This document shows positions 37,191 to 47,429 of a DNA stretch of 64,000 nucleotides, piece after piece. Position 1 is the stretch's first letter. Each line of letters starts with the position of its first letter. Origin of the DNA: Rhodopirellula islandica (GTDB taxonomy: Bacteria; Planctomycetota; Planctomycetia; Pirellulales; Pirellulaceae); NCBI RefSeq assembly GCF_001027925.1, contig NZ_LECT01000010.1, positions 61,383 to 125,382 on the forward strand, given 5' to 3'. The notes under the pieces were generated by a model. The model was not told the DNA's origin. It worked only from the letters and a program-made list of their open reading frames with translations, and made no database searches. A program made the position numbers and the translations under genes.

Positions 37191-37696
37191 GGGAAAATAT
37201 CCTCAGCTATATAGGGTGCACACAAAATGTGTCTGCGAGTAGGCTTCCAGGCTACTTAGGAGACAACTGTATACGCGTGCTAAAATCGCGGAATTTGAAG
37301 TCTCTCTTGAGGTTGGCGAGTAGCCCTTTCGGGTTGGGTTCAATTTGATCCCGTGGTTTGCCAAATTCCAAATTCATCGGAGTCAGACGCGTCGCCCTTG
37401 TCGCTACTGCCGTTCCGTCAAACGGTGCTGCTCCTTTTCGACGGCCCCATCCGGGGCGGCATGGTGAATTTGCGAACGTTGTCTCGGGGCTTCCACCCCG
37501 AGCTAACTACGAGGACTCCTCCGGAGCCATTCATGCCCCTCCGCACCGGAATGGGACGGTCATCGCGAACCAGCGTGCGCACAACTAAGGACCACGTGAA
37601 CAACGAGTGACGTAGCGGAAGGGCGCGAGCCCTCCGGTTCCTCACCGGGCGGCTTGCGCCACACCGCTAACATCGTCACTTGTTGTTCACGCGTTG
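37191..37696. other. gene-free region with two repeat structures
   Basis: I see no gene in 506 bases. GCCCC/GGGGC and CTCGGGGC/ACCCCGAG stems at about 37443-37503 resemble those at 60942-61060. The right end is the nested palindrome at 37595-37691. Confidence 0.5.
37595..37691. repeat. 97-bp nested palindrome (family E)
   Basis: The outer arms CGTGAACAACGAGTGACG and CGTCACTTGTTGTTCACG differ at one position. AGCGG/CCGCT follows, then a G+C-rich inner stem GGGCGCGAGCC / GGCTTGCGCC. It ends 6 bp past the CPBP protease stop codon, so it could also end that transcript. Confidence 0.8.
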
Positions 37697-38419
37697 CTAA
37701 CCCGGCAGCAGGCCGAAGGCTGCGGCCAGGAAGGCGGGGCCGTTGAACATGGCGTGGATTAAGATCGCGACCGTTGTGTTTTGGGTCCGATCGAACACGA
37801 ATGGTAAAACCAGCATCAGCGGCAAGGACAGGACCATCGTCGAAACGCCAAACGGGATGTGGAAGGCGAGCCATAGCATTCCAATGGCCAGCCAACTGTG
37901 CCGCATCGTGAGGCGTGATTGCACATAACCTCGCCACAGCAGTTCTTCGCCGACGATGTTCAGCACGAACATGGGCACCCAAAGCAAGAGCAACCAACGG
38001 TCGCGACCTTCCAACGGCGACATGTCGATGCACCATGGTTCGGTCTCGACTGGTGGTAACAGATCAAGCCTGGCCAAGTTGCTCCAGGCTGCGAGCAGGA
38101 GCCCCGTTCCACCCAGTACCGTGAAAATTCCTGCAGCGGCGTAGTGCCAATCCCGCTGGGTCATCGGATGAACGCGGAGTGACCCAAGCAGCTTCGCGAA
38201 TGTGTCGGCTCCCTCGCGTCGTGCTTGCCAGACCGCGTAGGCGATCATGGGCGGGAACAATGCGAAGCCGATCAAGTACCAATGCGTCGCCGGGTGAAGT
38301 CCGACCTGAGCTCGCAACACCGGAAGCACCCACCACAAAAGCAACACCAGGTACACGAGCGCTGCCAAAAAGATGGCCGCTGCCTGCGAGATCGTCAGTG
38401 AAATTTGCCTGCTACTCAT
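37697..38419 (-). CDS. CPBP-family intramembrane metalloprotease
   Basis: The 240-residue product has about six hydrophobic segments and the three CPBP/Abi motifs in order: GEELLWRGYVQ (the catalytic Glu pair and Arg), HIPFG with its His, and HAMFNG with the second His. Members cleave substrates within the membrane, as in CAAX-type processing or bacteriocin self-immunity. The target is unknown. It lies 98 bp downstream of the Ser/Thr kinase gene on the same strand and may be at the end of that transcript. Confidence 0.88.
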   Translation of the reverse strand: MSSRQISLTISQAAAIFLAALVYLVLLLWWVLPVLRAQVGLHPATHWYLIGFALFPPMIAYAVWQARREGADTFAKLLGSLRVHPMTQRDWHYAAAGIFTVLGGTGLLLAAWSNLARLDLLPPVETEPWCIDMSPLEGRDRWLLLLWVPMFVLNIVGEELLWRGYVQSRLTMRHSWLAIGMLWLAFHIPFGVSTMVLSLPLMLVLPFVFDRTQNTTVAILIHAMFNGPAFLAAAFGLLPG

Positions 38420-38517
38420 TGGGCAACCTCGAAGTCGGCTTCACGCATCCAAACCAATCCTGAGGTTGGCTGGTCGATGCTCGATTCGAACGACTGAAAA
38501 GAGGTGCGGGGGTCTCT

Positions 38518-39903
38518 TCAATGGAACAACACACCGCGAGCGGTCAGGTATCCAACCACAAAGCCAATCGCGGTGAAAACGAGAACGCTGGCCAACCACT
38601 GGCCGGTGGAGATGCCTGTTGAGGAAGGCGATGGCGTGAGGGCATCGGGATCCGATTCGGGCGGCGGGGGCGGCGTGACGGTTGAATTGCTGAGCGCAGC
38701 GGAGGCCAGCGGGTCGCCAGCAGAGGAGCCGACGTTGTCCCAGCTCATTTCGTCCAGCATGGATTCGCCGAGTGAATCTTCCGGGCGTGGGATACCGGCC
38801 GCTGGAATTGCGACGGGTTGCATGCCTTCACCGATTTGAATGGTTCCCGAATCGTTGGTGTCGGCATCCATTGTGGCCCAGGGACTCAGTCGCATCACGA
38901 CTTCGGCCGCAGTGGTGATCCGCCGGGACACATCCTTTTCCATCATGTCCGCGATTGTGTCGACAAACGCATCACTGAGTTCGGGTGCCTGTTGAGTCGG
39001 CTTGAGCGGCATCTCGTTCAAGTGCCGGCGGCATTTCGATTTCGAGTCGCCGCCGGGAAATGGAACCGAACCTGTGCAGGCGTAGTACAGCGTGCAACCG
39101 AGCGAATAGATATCGCTGGGCGGTCCGACTTGGTCTGGCGTTCGAATCTGTTCAGGGGACAAATAATCAGCCGTTCCGACCACCATCCCGGCCCGCGGAT
39201 CGTCATCCGGCCCAAAGGACAACGCGGCCAAGCCAACGTCAGAAACTTTGGCGTGACCGTCGGGCGTGACCATGATGTTGGCGGGCTTCACGTCGCGATG
39301 GACCAAACCGGATTCATGAGCGTAGGCGAGTCCGGCGGCGGCTTGGGCGATGATCGACGCGGCTTGTTGCATCGACAGTCGACCGTGCTCGCGAACCAAG
39401 CGTCGCAAATCGGTGCCGGGGACATACTCGGTGACCAAGTAATGTACCTTGCCGTCCTTGCCCGCGTCGAAAGCACGCACCAAGTAAGGACTGTCCAGAT
39501 TTGATTGGAGCCGAATTTCGCGAGCGAAGCTTTCCAGGCTCAACGGGTCGGACTTTTGCAACGGCAAGACCTTGATCGCGCACTGCCGGCCCATGATCTT
39601 GTGCACGCCACCGAAGACTTGCCCCATCCCGCCTTGGCCGAGAAACTCCGTGATGACGTAGTTGCCCAATGTCAACTTGGTTCGCCCAGCCCGAATTTGT
39701 TGTGACTGGTAAGGTGTCAAGATTCGATCGCGAACGAGAACCTTGGACATCTCTTCGCAGACCAATTCGGGGTCCAAGCGATCTTCGCTGGCAAGGTTTT
39801 GTTTGACCTCTTTGGCGGCGCGTTCCCATTGCTCCGCCTGCAGCAAGTCAGATCGCAGGGCGGCTTCTCTAAAAACGGCGACGGGGGAAAGCGGTTCGCT
39901 CAT
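38518..39903 (-). CDS. Ser/Thr protein kinase with DVG instead of DFG, C-terminal anchor
   Basis: The 461-residue product has an N-terminal helical region (1-75), a Hanks kinase domain (about 82-345), a Pro/Ser/Asp linker, and one C-terminal membrane helix (WLASVLVFTAIGFVVGYL). Motifs are GQGGMGQV (89-96), Lys111, Glu129, HRD 202-204 and SPE 249-251. The metal-binding loop reads DVG at 222-224, which keeps the essential Asp but replaces the Phe, so activity is likely retained with altered regulation. No extracytoplasmic sensor follows the helix. The gene begins 4 bp after the 1080-residue gene, so the two are one transcript. Confidence 0.9.
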   Translation of the reverse strand: MSEPLSPVAVFREAALRSDLLQAEQWERAAKEVKQNLASEDRLDPELVCEEMSKVLVRDRILTPYQSQQIRAGRTKLTLGNYVITEFLGQGGMGQVFGGVHKIMGRQCAIKVLPLQKSDPLSLESFAREIRLQSNLDSPYLVRAFDAGKDGKVHYLVTEYVPGTDLRRLVREHGRLSMQQAASIIAQAAAGLAYAHESGLVHRDVKPANIMVTPDGHAKVSDVGLAALSFGPDDDPRAGMVVGTADYLSPEQIRTPDQVGPPSDIYSLGCTLYYACTGSVPFPGGDSKSKCRRHLNEMPLKPTQQAPELSDAFVDTIADMMEKDVSRRITTAAEVVMRLSPWATMDADTNDSGTIQIGEGMQPVAIPAAGIPRPEDSLGESMLDEMSWDNVGSSAGDPLASAALSNSTVTPPPPPESDPDALTPSPSSTGISTGQWLASVLVFTAIGFVVGYLTARGVLFH

Positions 39904-39907
39904 CGGG

Positions 39908-42900
39908 TCACTTGTTGGTGTCGAAGACGACGCACAAGTGAGTCACGCCGTGTCCCGACGAGGCCCATTCAATCCGGTCGTCTTCGCATTTGACTTCGCC
40001 GTCAATCGATGCCTTGTCAATGGCTTGCATCGCAACGGTTTTCGGCGGTGCCGACACGTCTTCGTTGTGATTCCCAAGTGGGCGAGACAAGGGCGAGATC
40101 GGATGGGCCAAAGCAACCGGCTGGCAGAAACGAACCACACCCCGAACCGATTTGCTGGTCGTTTGGATGGCACGCAAGTGCAACACCATGCGGCCATCGT
40201 CCAGCTTCCCAGTGGCGACAATTTGGACGCGCATGGTGGATGGCGATGCGTGCATCAACCAAGAACCAGCGGGCACACCATTTCGAATCAGTTGACCGTC
40301 GGGAACCTGCAACACCGTCGGAGTGCGCCAAGGTTGCATGGAAGCGTCGATTGGGTGCGGCACGTCAAATCCAAACGCGAATTCGTGCCACGGCGAAAAG
40401 CCATCGGTGGCTTCGTTTGTCGGAGGGGCTGCCTCGGCGAGAGGCAGCAAGGTTTCCAGGAAGCGATCTTCGCTGCGGCGATGAAAGCTGTTGCCGTGGG
40501 TGGCGACCAGCGTTTGGCACTCGTCTTCCTCATGAACGAATCCAAGTGGAGCGAGGAATCGTCGAGCACTGGTCCGGTGCAGCTTTTCACGCACGATGGC
40601 CCTCACCACGGGGCTGGCACCGGGGAACGCCATCCGCAGGACCGGGTGATGGATCCAATCCAAGGGAGCGTTCGCATTTTTCTCAGCGTTGGATGTTCGT
40701 GGTAACGCTTCGAATCGGATGCGGTACCGCACCAATCGGCTGCCTCGAACCAATTCAATTTCGGATTGCCACTGGAGCTGTTGCCCGGTGGCCGAATCGG
40801 AGGCATCTCCGGAGCTCGCGGTGGGCAGTGCGATCGTACCGGCCATCGCGACAACGCCTCGCGAGACCGAGTTTTCTTTCGTTTGCACCGAGTCGCATTT
40901 GGCGACCAAGCCGCTTGCGTTCTTGTCGGCCGACTTCCTTTTGGCGGGCACAAATTCAATCCGAGTCGACAGGCGATTGCCGCGGACTTTGCCGCTGTAA
41001 ACGCCTTGGATTCCACCGTGTTCGGGATTGAGGTTGAGTTCCAAGAACTCGTTGCTCATCCGTTCGCCGTCCACAATTGCGCCGGGACCGCGGCTCATCG
41101 AACGGCCAAGTTGTTTCGCCCATCGAATCAGGCGAGGGTGATCGCCGCCGGCGGCGGGGACGCCGGTTTGCACGGCGGGTTCAGCCAGCAACGGTTTGGC
41201 CGCAGGGTTGGAACTGGTCCAGCGATATCCCCAAGCAGGAATATCGAGCACCGCGTCGGTGTGGTTGCGAACGGCGTGGGCATGAAAGACGGAACGATTG
41301 TTCGTTGGCAATTTGCCTTTGACGAGTACTCGTTGCCGCGTCGGCACACCGCTGTGATTGATGACCAGCACATTGTCGGTTGGTTGGGGATTTGAGGTCA
41401 AATCCGCAGGTGCTTCGGTGCAGCCGGTCAGGCCGAGGGATTCGGCCAGCCCATGAGTTGGGTCCGTTCGGCGCGGGTTGGCCAGCATCGACAGACCGCT
41501 GGCATCGCGACTCGATTGTTGTTGAACCAAGGAAGCGTACCCGGTCGCGGATTGTCGAGCCGCTTTGGCTCCCGCTTGCATGCGATCCGCAGGTGAGGCT
41601 TTCCAAGAGGCCGAGGAGCCATGGTGATAGGGATTTTCGCCGTCGATGAAGTATTCGTCGATTTTCCAGAAGCGACCGAGGGCAAGGGTCCAGGTCGCGG
41701 CTCGATTCAAATCATTGAAGCTGTCGCAGCCTTCCCCCGGCCAGTGGACTAGCAAGGCCGTCGCGATTTCGCCCGCGTCGATCGCTTCGCCCAAACGCGT
41801 TCCGAGCGTTAGGAAGGACGACTCGTTGTTGGCATCCAGAGGCTTGGCCGTGAGCGCCTCAATTTCGTGACCGTTCTCGCCAAGGATCACCTTTGCTTCG
41901 TCACCAAAGCCGGTTCCGTTCAGAAAGTCGATGGGCAGCAATCCGCGGCACTGAGTTTGGGATTGCCCATCGTGCTTGTGGCTGGCCAAGGCTGCGACGA
42001 CTTCCGGTGTGGTGCTGCCGCCCAATCGAGCATGCACGACCATCGGTTGGCCAATCGCTCGCTCTGCCTGATCAATGGATTCACGCAGGGTGCGTTCCAT
42101 TTCGTCGATCGTCAGCTCATCGAAACAAATTGAGGGAGCGGGGCCGCCGCCGGCCCACGACATCGCCTCCGCCGCAAAACGCGATTGGAATTTTTGCTGC
42201 ACCGTTGCATCGGCATTCAGCACCGCCTCCGCAACGGCTTGATCGACCAACGCGTTGCGGGGTGTCGCCAAGATCGCTTCGGTTGTGCTGGTCGTCGGCT
42301 CGGGCTGATCGAAAAAACGGTCCAGCGTCGACGGGGTCAAAAGCGTGAGGTCGATCAACGACGGGTCGGACGCAAAGTAGTGGTCGCGTTCTTCCGCGAG
42401 AGCGTCGAAGCAATCGTGCAGTGCCGCCGCGGTGGCTTCAGCGTCGTTCCGCGTCCACGCTTCGGCGGCATCGAGAACTCGTGTTTCGAAGTAAACCTGA
42501 TCGAGATTGCTGGTGTAGCGAAGCCGGCGGGTCAGCACCTGAATTTGCCACCACGTGTAGCCGAGTGCGAAAAAGTCGGCGGGGCCGATCTCGCGGCCGT
42601 TTTCCGTCACCAGGCGGATGTCATCCAGCAGCGAGGCTGAAAGATTGGGCCAATCCGTGTTGGGCTCCTTCTTCAACGTGCTCGAGTCACCGAACCAATT
42701 GGATTCGATCGACGAATCAATCAGAGCCAATGCGTCTTGGCGACTGCGGCAACGGATTCGGATTTCGCGGTGCGTTTCCTGTTCAATCGTGACGCACCGG
42801 TGCTCTGCATCGGACTGCGGCAAAGAATCGCGAACGGAGGCGGTCAGTTTGGAAATGCTGGCTTCCGGCACCAGTAACAGACGAGTGGCCCCCTCGTTGG

Positions 42901-43150
42901 AGGGGCTGTTGTCTGCTGTTGGGGAGGATTCGGTCGATTTCGAATGGCTGCCGAGAGGAGTCGGCGGCGATGGCAAATCGTCGGCTCGATGCCAGGTGGG
43001 GACGCGTCCCACCTGAGAGAGAAGGCGAGGGTGCCAAGCAGCGGTCAACGTGCCCAGCAGGCTCTGGGCGGCGTTATGATCCAACCGGGAAGGGAAATCT
43101 TCGATCGTGCTGCAAGGAATTAGGACGCAACATTCGGCAAAGGACGGCAT
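39908..43150 (-). CDS. large protein of 1080 residues, weakly alpha-mannosidase-like C-terminus
   Basis: I do not recognise the whole protein. There is no signal peptide and no membrane helix. Residues 170-260 contain an aromatic-rich segment (FFALGYTWWQIQVLTRRLRY). Residues around 720-760 (NEFLELNLNPEHGGIQGVYS) resemble the start of the GH38 alpha-mannosidase C-terminal beta domain, and the long beta-rich region after it would fit, but I do not find the GH38 N-terminal metal motif. It may be an inactive or diverged glycosidase. It is the first gene of a transcript with the DVG kinase, which might phosphorylate it. Its start is divergent from the pilM-like gene, with 152 bp between. Confidence 0.65.
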   Translation of the reverse strand: MPSFAECCVLIPCSTIEDFPSRLDHNAAQSLLGTLTAAWHPRLLSQVGRVPTWHRADDLPSPPTPLGSHSKSTESSPTADNSPSNEGATRLLLVPEASISKLTASVRDSLPQSDAEHRCVTIEQETHREIRIRCRSRQDALALIDSSIESNWFGDSSTLKKEPNTDWPNLSASLLDDIRLVTENGREIGPADFFALGYTWWQIQVLTRRLRYTSNLDQVYFETRVLDAAEAWTRNDAEATAAALHDCFDALAEERDHYFASDPSLIDLTLLTPSTLDRFFDQPEPTTSTTEAILATPRNALVDQAVAEAVLNADATVQQKFQSRFAAEAMSWAGGGPAPSICFDELTIDEMERTLRESIDQAERAIGQPMVVHARLGGSTTPEVVAALASHKHDGQSQTQCRGLLPIDFLNGTGFGDEAKVILGENGHEIEALTAKPLDANNESSFLTLGTRLGEAIDAGEIATALLVHWPGEGCDSFNDLNRAATWTLALGRFWKIDEYFIDGENPYHHGSSASWKASPADRMQAGAKAARQSATGYASLVQQQSSRDASGLSMLANPRRTDPTHGLAESLGLTGCTEAPADLTSNPQPTDNVLVINHSGVPTRQRVLVKGKLPTNNRSVFHAHAVRNHTDAVLDIPAWGYRWTSSNPAAKPLLAEPAVQTGVPAAGGDHPRLIRWAKQLGRSMSRGPGAIVDGERMSNEFLELNLNPEHGGIQGVYSGKVRGNRLSTRIEFVPAKRKSADKNASGLVAKCDSVQTKENSVSRGVVAMAGTIALPTASSGDASDSATGQQLQWQSEIELVRGSRLVRYRIRFEALPRTSNAEKNANAPLDWIHHPVLRMAFPGASPVVRAIVREKLHRTSARRFLAPLGFVHEEDECQTLVATHGNSFHRRSEDRFLETLLPLAEAAPPTNEATDGFSPWHEFAFGFDVPHPIDASMQPWRTPTVLQVPDGQLIRNGVPAGSWLMHASPSTMRVQIVATGKLDDGRMVLHLRAIQTTSKSVRGVVRFCQPVALAHPISPLSRPLGNHNEDVSAPPKTVAMQAIDKASIDGEVKCEDDRIEWASSGHGVTHLCVVFDTNK

Positions 43151-43302
43151 GAGCGACTAAAATTTGACGTGAAGGAGCGAAAAGGGGATACTAGCGGTTT
43201 GGCGAGATCGCCGGCACCTCCCGGACTCGCCCCTGGTATCAACTTTAGCTGATGCCACTCATCGATTTGAAAAATCTTGTCTCTTCGTGTTGAAAGTAAA
43301 CC

Positions 43303-45456
43303 ATGGCCGGATCCGGCGGCGTTTGGGGAATCGAAATTGGTCAGAGCGCGCTCAAAGCGTTGCACTGCGTCAAACAAGGCGATGAGATCGTTGCCGATGC
43401 GTTTGATCTGATCGAGTATCCCAAAATTCTGGGACAGGCCGATGCGGATCCTGACCAGCTGATCGCCGATGCGCTCGATCAGTTGATGCAACGAAATGAT
43501 GCCATTCGCGATCGAGTCTGCATCAGCGTTCCCGGTCAAAGCGGTCTGGCGAAGTTCTTCAAACCACCACCGGTGGAACTGAAGAAAATCCACGACATCG
43601 TCAAGTACGAAGCCAAGACTCAGATCCCGTTTGAATTGTCCGACGTGGTTTGGGATTACCAAACGATGCCGGGAGCAACGATCCAAGAAGGCTACGCCCT
43701 GGAAAGCGAAGTCGGTTTGTTCGCAATGAAACGTGAGCAGGCCTACCGTCAACTCGCACCGTTCCAGGAGTCCGACATCGAAGTCGACATGGTGCAGCTG
43801 ACTCCAATCGCTCTTTACAACATGGTCGCTTACGACCGGTTCCATGAGCGAATTGAAAACGAGACGTTTGATCCGGATGAACCACCGACGTCCAGCGTGC
43901 TGCTTTCGATCGGCACCGACAGCAGCGACTTGATCGTGACGAACGGTTTTCGGATTTGGCAACGCAGCATGCCGATCGGCGGGAACCACTTCACCCGGCA
44001 ACTCACGAAAGACCTCAAGCTCACGTTTGCGAAAGCTGAGCACCTCAAACGCAATGCTCGCGAAGCGGTCGACCCGAAGCTTGTCTTCCAAACCATGCGG
44101 CCGGTCTTCAATGATTTGGTCACCGAGGTCCAGCGTTCGATCGGATTCTTCCGCAGCATCGACAAGAAGGCCGAGATCACTGAATTGTTGGTGACGGGGA
44201 ACACAGTCAAGATGCCCGGCCTGGCGGCTTACTTGGGCAAAAACCTCGGTTACGAAGTCCACACGCTGGATCGATTCAATCGATTGTCCGGCGATGACGT
44301 CTTGAGCATCCCAACCTTCCGCGACAACGCACCGACTTTCGCGGTCTGTTACGGGTTGTGTCTGCAAGGGCTGGGACTGAGCCAGATTCACACGTCGCTG
44401 ATCCCGGCCGAGATCAAAACCGAACGGATGATCCGTGCGAAGAAGCCTTGGGCTTTGGCGGGCATGGCGGCTCTGTTGTTGGGCGCGACCACCCAGTACG
44501 CGTTGACACAGCGGTCTTGGCAAACGACTCACGAGGACCTTTGGTCCAGTGCCGAAGCAGCCGTGACGAGCATGTCATCTTACAGTTCGGATCAAAAATC
44601 CGAAGACTCGTTGTTGGTCAGTCGCTTGACGTTCCTGAATCGTCTGGGCGAAGAAATTTCGGGCAACGCGGAACGCCGCCTCGTCTGGTTGGAACTCATC
44701 AACGCAGTCAACGCTGCGATCCCACGTGCGGAATACCCTGAGGGGAAGATCCCCAGCGTCAAAGAACTGCCGCTGGAAGACCGTATCGATTTCCACATCT
44801 CCGAGATCGACACCAAGTTCTACGAAGATCTCGCGGAAGGTTGGTACTCCGAGCGGTTGGATGTTCGTTACAAAGAAGAGATGAAGAACTGGTACGACTT
44901 GATGCGAGATTCGGCGCCGCCGGAAGAACTCGCCGACGACACGGGGCCCGAAGAAGAAGGTTGGGTCATCCAACTCAAGGGATACCACTACTACAACAGC
45001 CCGAAACACAAGGGCGAAGAAGGCAGTCAGCACGTTCGCAAGTACCTGACGACCAACTTCCGTGAAAAACCAATCAACTTGATCGACCCGCAGGGCAATC
45101 CGATCACCTTCACACCGGAAGAGTTTGGTTTCAGCTACCCATTGTTGCTGAATGAGAACCAACCCCAACTGGTTCAGGTTCCGAACCCGGATTACGACCC
45201 CGTCTCCGCCATGACTGCGATGCAATTGCGGGCCGAAGGGGACGAGGACGTCAAAGTTGAATCGCCCACCTTGGAGGTCCTACGGCTCGACTTCGTGTTC
45301 CAGGTGGTTTGGAAAGAAAGCGTTCTCAGTGAACGAATCGAAGCCAAGCGATTGGCGGATGAAGAAGCTGCTTTGGAGGCCGAAATGGAAGGCGAGGGCG
45401 GCAGCACCGAGGACGATCTCGATGCCGATCCGGATTCCGTCGCGATGGCCAACTAG
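43303..45456 (+). CDS. PilM-like ATPase fused to a PilN-like membrane part
   Basis: The 717-residue product begins with an actin-like PilM domain (VWGIEIGQSALKALH, VSVPGQ-like CISVPGQSGLAKFF, VKYEAKTQIPFEL, LLSIGTDSSDLIVT, LLVTGNTVKMPGLAAYLG). At 365-368 SLIP, followed by KTERMIRAKKPW and a membrane helix (about 385-404), reads like the N-terminus of PilN, where the INLLP motif docks to PilM. The remainder is a periplasmic region. PilM and PilN are normally separate proteins of the type IV pilus alignment complex, so a fusion is the simplest reading. Two Met/Gly-rich membrane proteins follow, at PilO and PilP positions. Confidence 0.8.
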   Translation: MAGSGGVWGIEIGQSALKALHCVKQGDEIVADAFDLIEYPKILGQADADPDQLIADALDQLMQRNDAIRDRVCISVPGQSGLAKFFKPPPVELKKIHDIVKYEAKTQIPFELSDVVWDYQTMPGATIQEGYALESEVGLFAMKREQAYRQLAPFQESDIEVDMVQLTPIALYNMVAYDRFHERIENETFDPDEPPTSSVLLSIGTDSSDLIVTNGFRIWQRSMPIGGNHFTRQLTKDLKLTFAKAEHLKRNAREAVDPKLVFQTMRPVFNDLVTEVQRSIGFFRSIDKKAEITELLVTGNTVKMPGLAAYLGKNLGYEVHTLDRFNRLSGDDVLSIPTFRDNAPTFAVCYGLCLQGLGLSQIHTSLIPAEIKTERMIRAKKPWALAGMAALLLGATTQYALTQRSWQTTHEDLWSSAEAAVTSMSSYSSDQKSEDSLLVSRLTFLNRLGEEISGNAERRLVWLELINAVNAAIPRAEYPEGKIPSVKELPLEDRIDFHISEIDTKFYEDLAEGWYSERLDVRYKEEMKNWYDLMRDSAPPEELADDTGPEEEGWVIQLKGYHYYNSPKHKGEEGSQHVRKYLTTNFREKPINLIDPQGNPITFTPEEFGFSYPLLLNENQPQLVQVPNPDYDPVSAMTAMQLRAEGDEDVKVESPTLEVLRLDFVFQVVWKESVLSERIEAKRLADEEAALEAEMEGEGGSTEDDLDADPDSVAMAN

Positions 45457-45522
45457 TCCAACTTTTCGGCGATCACCTCGCCACCCACAAACAACCTTTT
45501 CACTCTCGACTCGGTCTGATCG

Positions 45523-47316
45523 ATGGATCAACTCAAGCAAGCATTCGCTTCCGCAGCCAAGTATGGCTTTTGGATCGGTACCGGCACCATCACGCTTGGC
45601 GCGCTGGCGATCTGGTTCATCGTCACCGGCAATCTGGTGAAGGAGAACACAAGTCGCGCCGGAAAGATCAAGGGCGACGTCAGTGCCGTGTCGTCGTTAC
45701 GCTCGGAACTCAACGAGCATCCCAACCCGACTTCCAAGGAGGCGATGGATTTACTGATTGAAGCTCGCCAGGACGAAGTCTTGCAAGCTTGGCAAGAAGT
45801 CTACGATGCCCAACGCGACATCCTCGTGTGGCCCGAAGAGGAACTCACAAAGGAGTTCGTCGACGAATTTCGAGACCTCGTCCCGATCGAGGCCCACATT
45901 GCCTACCCGCCAGAACCAGGGCAGGAAAAGCCCACATCGTTCTTGAACACCTACGCGTTCTATATCAAGAACGTGTTGCCCAGCATCGCTGAAATCGCGA
46001 AAGCCGAATGGGAAGCCGAATTCCGTTCCAACAGTGCGGCCGGTGGTGGAATGGATGCCATGATGGGTGGCATGGATTCGATGATGGGGATGGGCATGGG
46101 AATGGGCCGCGGTCCAGTCAACATCGCTGGCGTGGAAGATGTTCCATTGGTGGATTGGCCTGTGGGTTCGCAGTCAGCCATCATCTCGGAATTGTTCCCG
46201 TGGCAAGGTCGTCGTCCCACAACGTTGGAAGTCTATTACAGCCAAGAAAATCTTTGGATTCTGCGGCAACTGCTGGGAATCGTGGCGGACGTCAATGGCG
46301 ATGCGAAGCAACCGTTCGAAGCCAAGATTCACGTCATCAACCACCTCTCTCTCGGTAAGAAGGTGAAGTTCACCGCCGGTTCCATTCAAAAACCAGGTGT
46401 TGCGATGGCCGGTGGCATGGGGGGCATGGGCGGAATGGACATGGGCATGGATATGGGAATGGACATGGGCATGGGGGGAATGGACGATATGTACGGAGAC
46501 ATGGGCGGGATGGGAGGCATGGGTGGAATGAGTGGCATGGAAGCTCCCGATCCAGTTGACAATCGTTACGTCGATACCGCTTATGAACCCATTGATGGGG
46601 CGACCTTGCGATCCGCTCTGGAAAGCGAATCTCCCGAAGACGCACCGTTGAAAGTTGCCAAACGTGTGCCAGTCATGATGTCTCTCCAAGTTGACCAACG
46701 CTACATCCCAGACTTGCTGGCAGCGTGCGGCAGTGCACCGCTGATGGTCGAGGTCAAACAGGTCCGAATCCTTCCGAAGTCGGCGGGTGCAAGCGCTGTT
46801 GGCGCAATGGGCGGTGGCGGGGGTGGCGGCATGGGCGGCATGGATTCAATGATGGGCGGCATGGGAATGGATGAAGGCATGGGCATGGGGGGCGGCATGG
46901 GCATGGATGGCGGCATGGGTATGGGCGGCATGGGTGGTATGGGTGGAGGAGCCAGCCAAGGTCCCAAGGAGAAATTTCCTCTCGATGTCACCGTCGAGGT
47001 CTATGGTCTGATTCACATTTACAACCCACCTAAGAAAGACCAACTGGGCGTGGAACTGGTCACCGAAGACACCGTCTTGGATGGCGAGACCATGGCCGAG
47101 AGTGCAGAGGAAGACCTGAAGGAGTCCAATGGCGGCAATGGTGCGGCGGGTTCCGGAGCCGATGCGACCGCTCCTGTTGACACGCCCGATTCAGCTTTGC
47201 CACCACCAGCCGGATCGGAACCGGATGCGGTGAATCCTGTGGATGACGCCAATGCACCGGCACCCCCGGCGGGCGAAGCGTCGGTGACAGGTGGTTCCGC
47301 CGCGACGACGGGATAG
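45523..47316 (+). CDS. Met/Gly-rich membrane protein A (PilO-position)
   Basis: The 597-residue product has one N-terminal membrane helix (YGFWIGTGTITLGALAIWFIV), a helical stretch, then three Met/Gly tracts at about 177-197, 293-341 and 429-479 separating two folded-looking blocks (VPLVDWPVGSQSAIISELFP onward, and RVPVMMSLQVDQRYIPDLLA onward). The tail is Ala/Pro/Gly-rich. Topology and position after the PilM-PilN gene suggest a PilO-like role, but sequence identity to PilO is not evident. The tracts are built from ATGGGC/ATGGAC-type units and could vary in length without shifting frame. Met-rich segments can bind Cu(I); that is speculation. Confidence 0.75.
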   Translation: MDQLKQAFASAAKYGFWIGTGTITLGALAIWFIVTGNLVKENTSRAGKIKGDVSAVSSLRSELNEHPNPTSKEAMDLLIEARQDEVLQAWQEVYDAQRDILVWPEEELTKEFVDEFRDLVPIEAHIAYPPEPGQEKPTSFLNTYAFYIKNVLPSIAEIAKAEWEAEFRSNSAAGGGMDAMMGGMDSMMGMGMGMGRGPVNIAGVEDVPLVDWPVGSQSAIISELFPWQGRRPTTLEVYYSQENLWILRQLLGIVADVNGDAKQPFEAKIHVINHLSLGKKVKFTAGSIQKPGVAMAGGMGGMGGMDMGMDMGMDMGMGGMDDMYGDMGGMGGMGGMSGMEAPDPVDNRYVDTAYEPIDGATLRSALESESPEDAPLKVAKRVPVMMSLQVDQRYIPDLLAACGSAPLMVEVKQVRILPKSAGASAVGAMGGGGGGGMGGMDSMMGGMGMDEGMGMGGGMGMDGGMGMGGMGGMGGGASQGPKEKFPLDVTVEVYGLIHIYNPPKKDQLGVELVTEDTVLDGETMAESAEEDLKESNGGNGAAGSGADATAPVDTPDSALPPPAGSEPDAVNPVDDANAPAPPAGEASVTGGSAATTG

Positions 47317-47429
47317 CCGTTTGAAGTTGTGGTTCTGATTGGAGGAGGCGACCCTCCAATCGATGAACCGGGTTTGATTGACCTCGTCGCCAACCTTTCC
47401 TTTTCTTTTTCGTTTGTGCGAGACAACTC

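Noticed and set aside
43120..44532. 470-codon minus-strand frame opposite the PilM-like gene
   Set aside because: It has no motifs, and the PilM domain on the other strand is clear.
46174..46698. Minus-strand frame with His/Ala/Val repeats
   Set aside because: It has the same antisense origin as the frame at 48216, in the first Met/Gly-rich gene.
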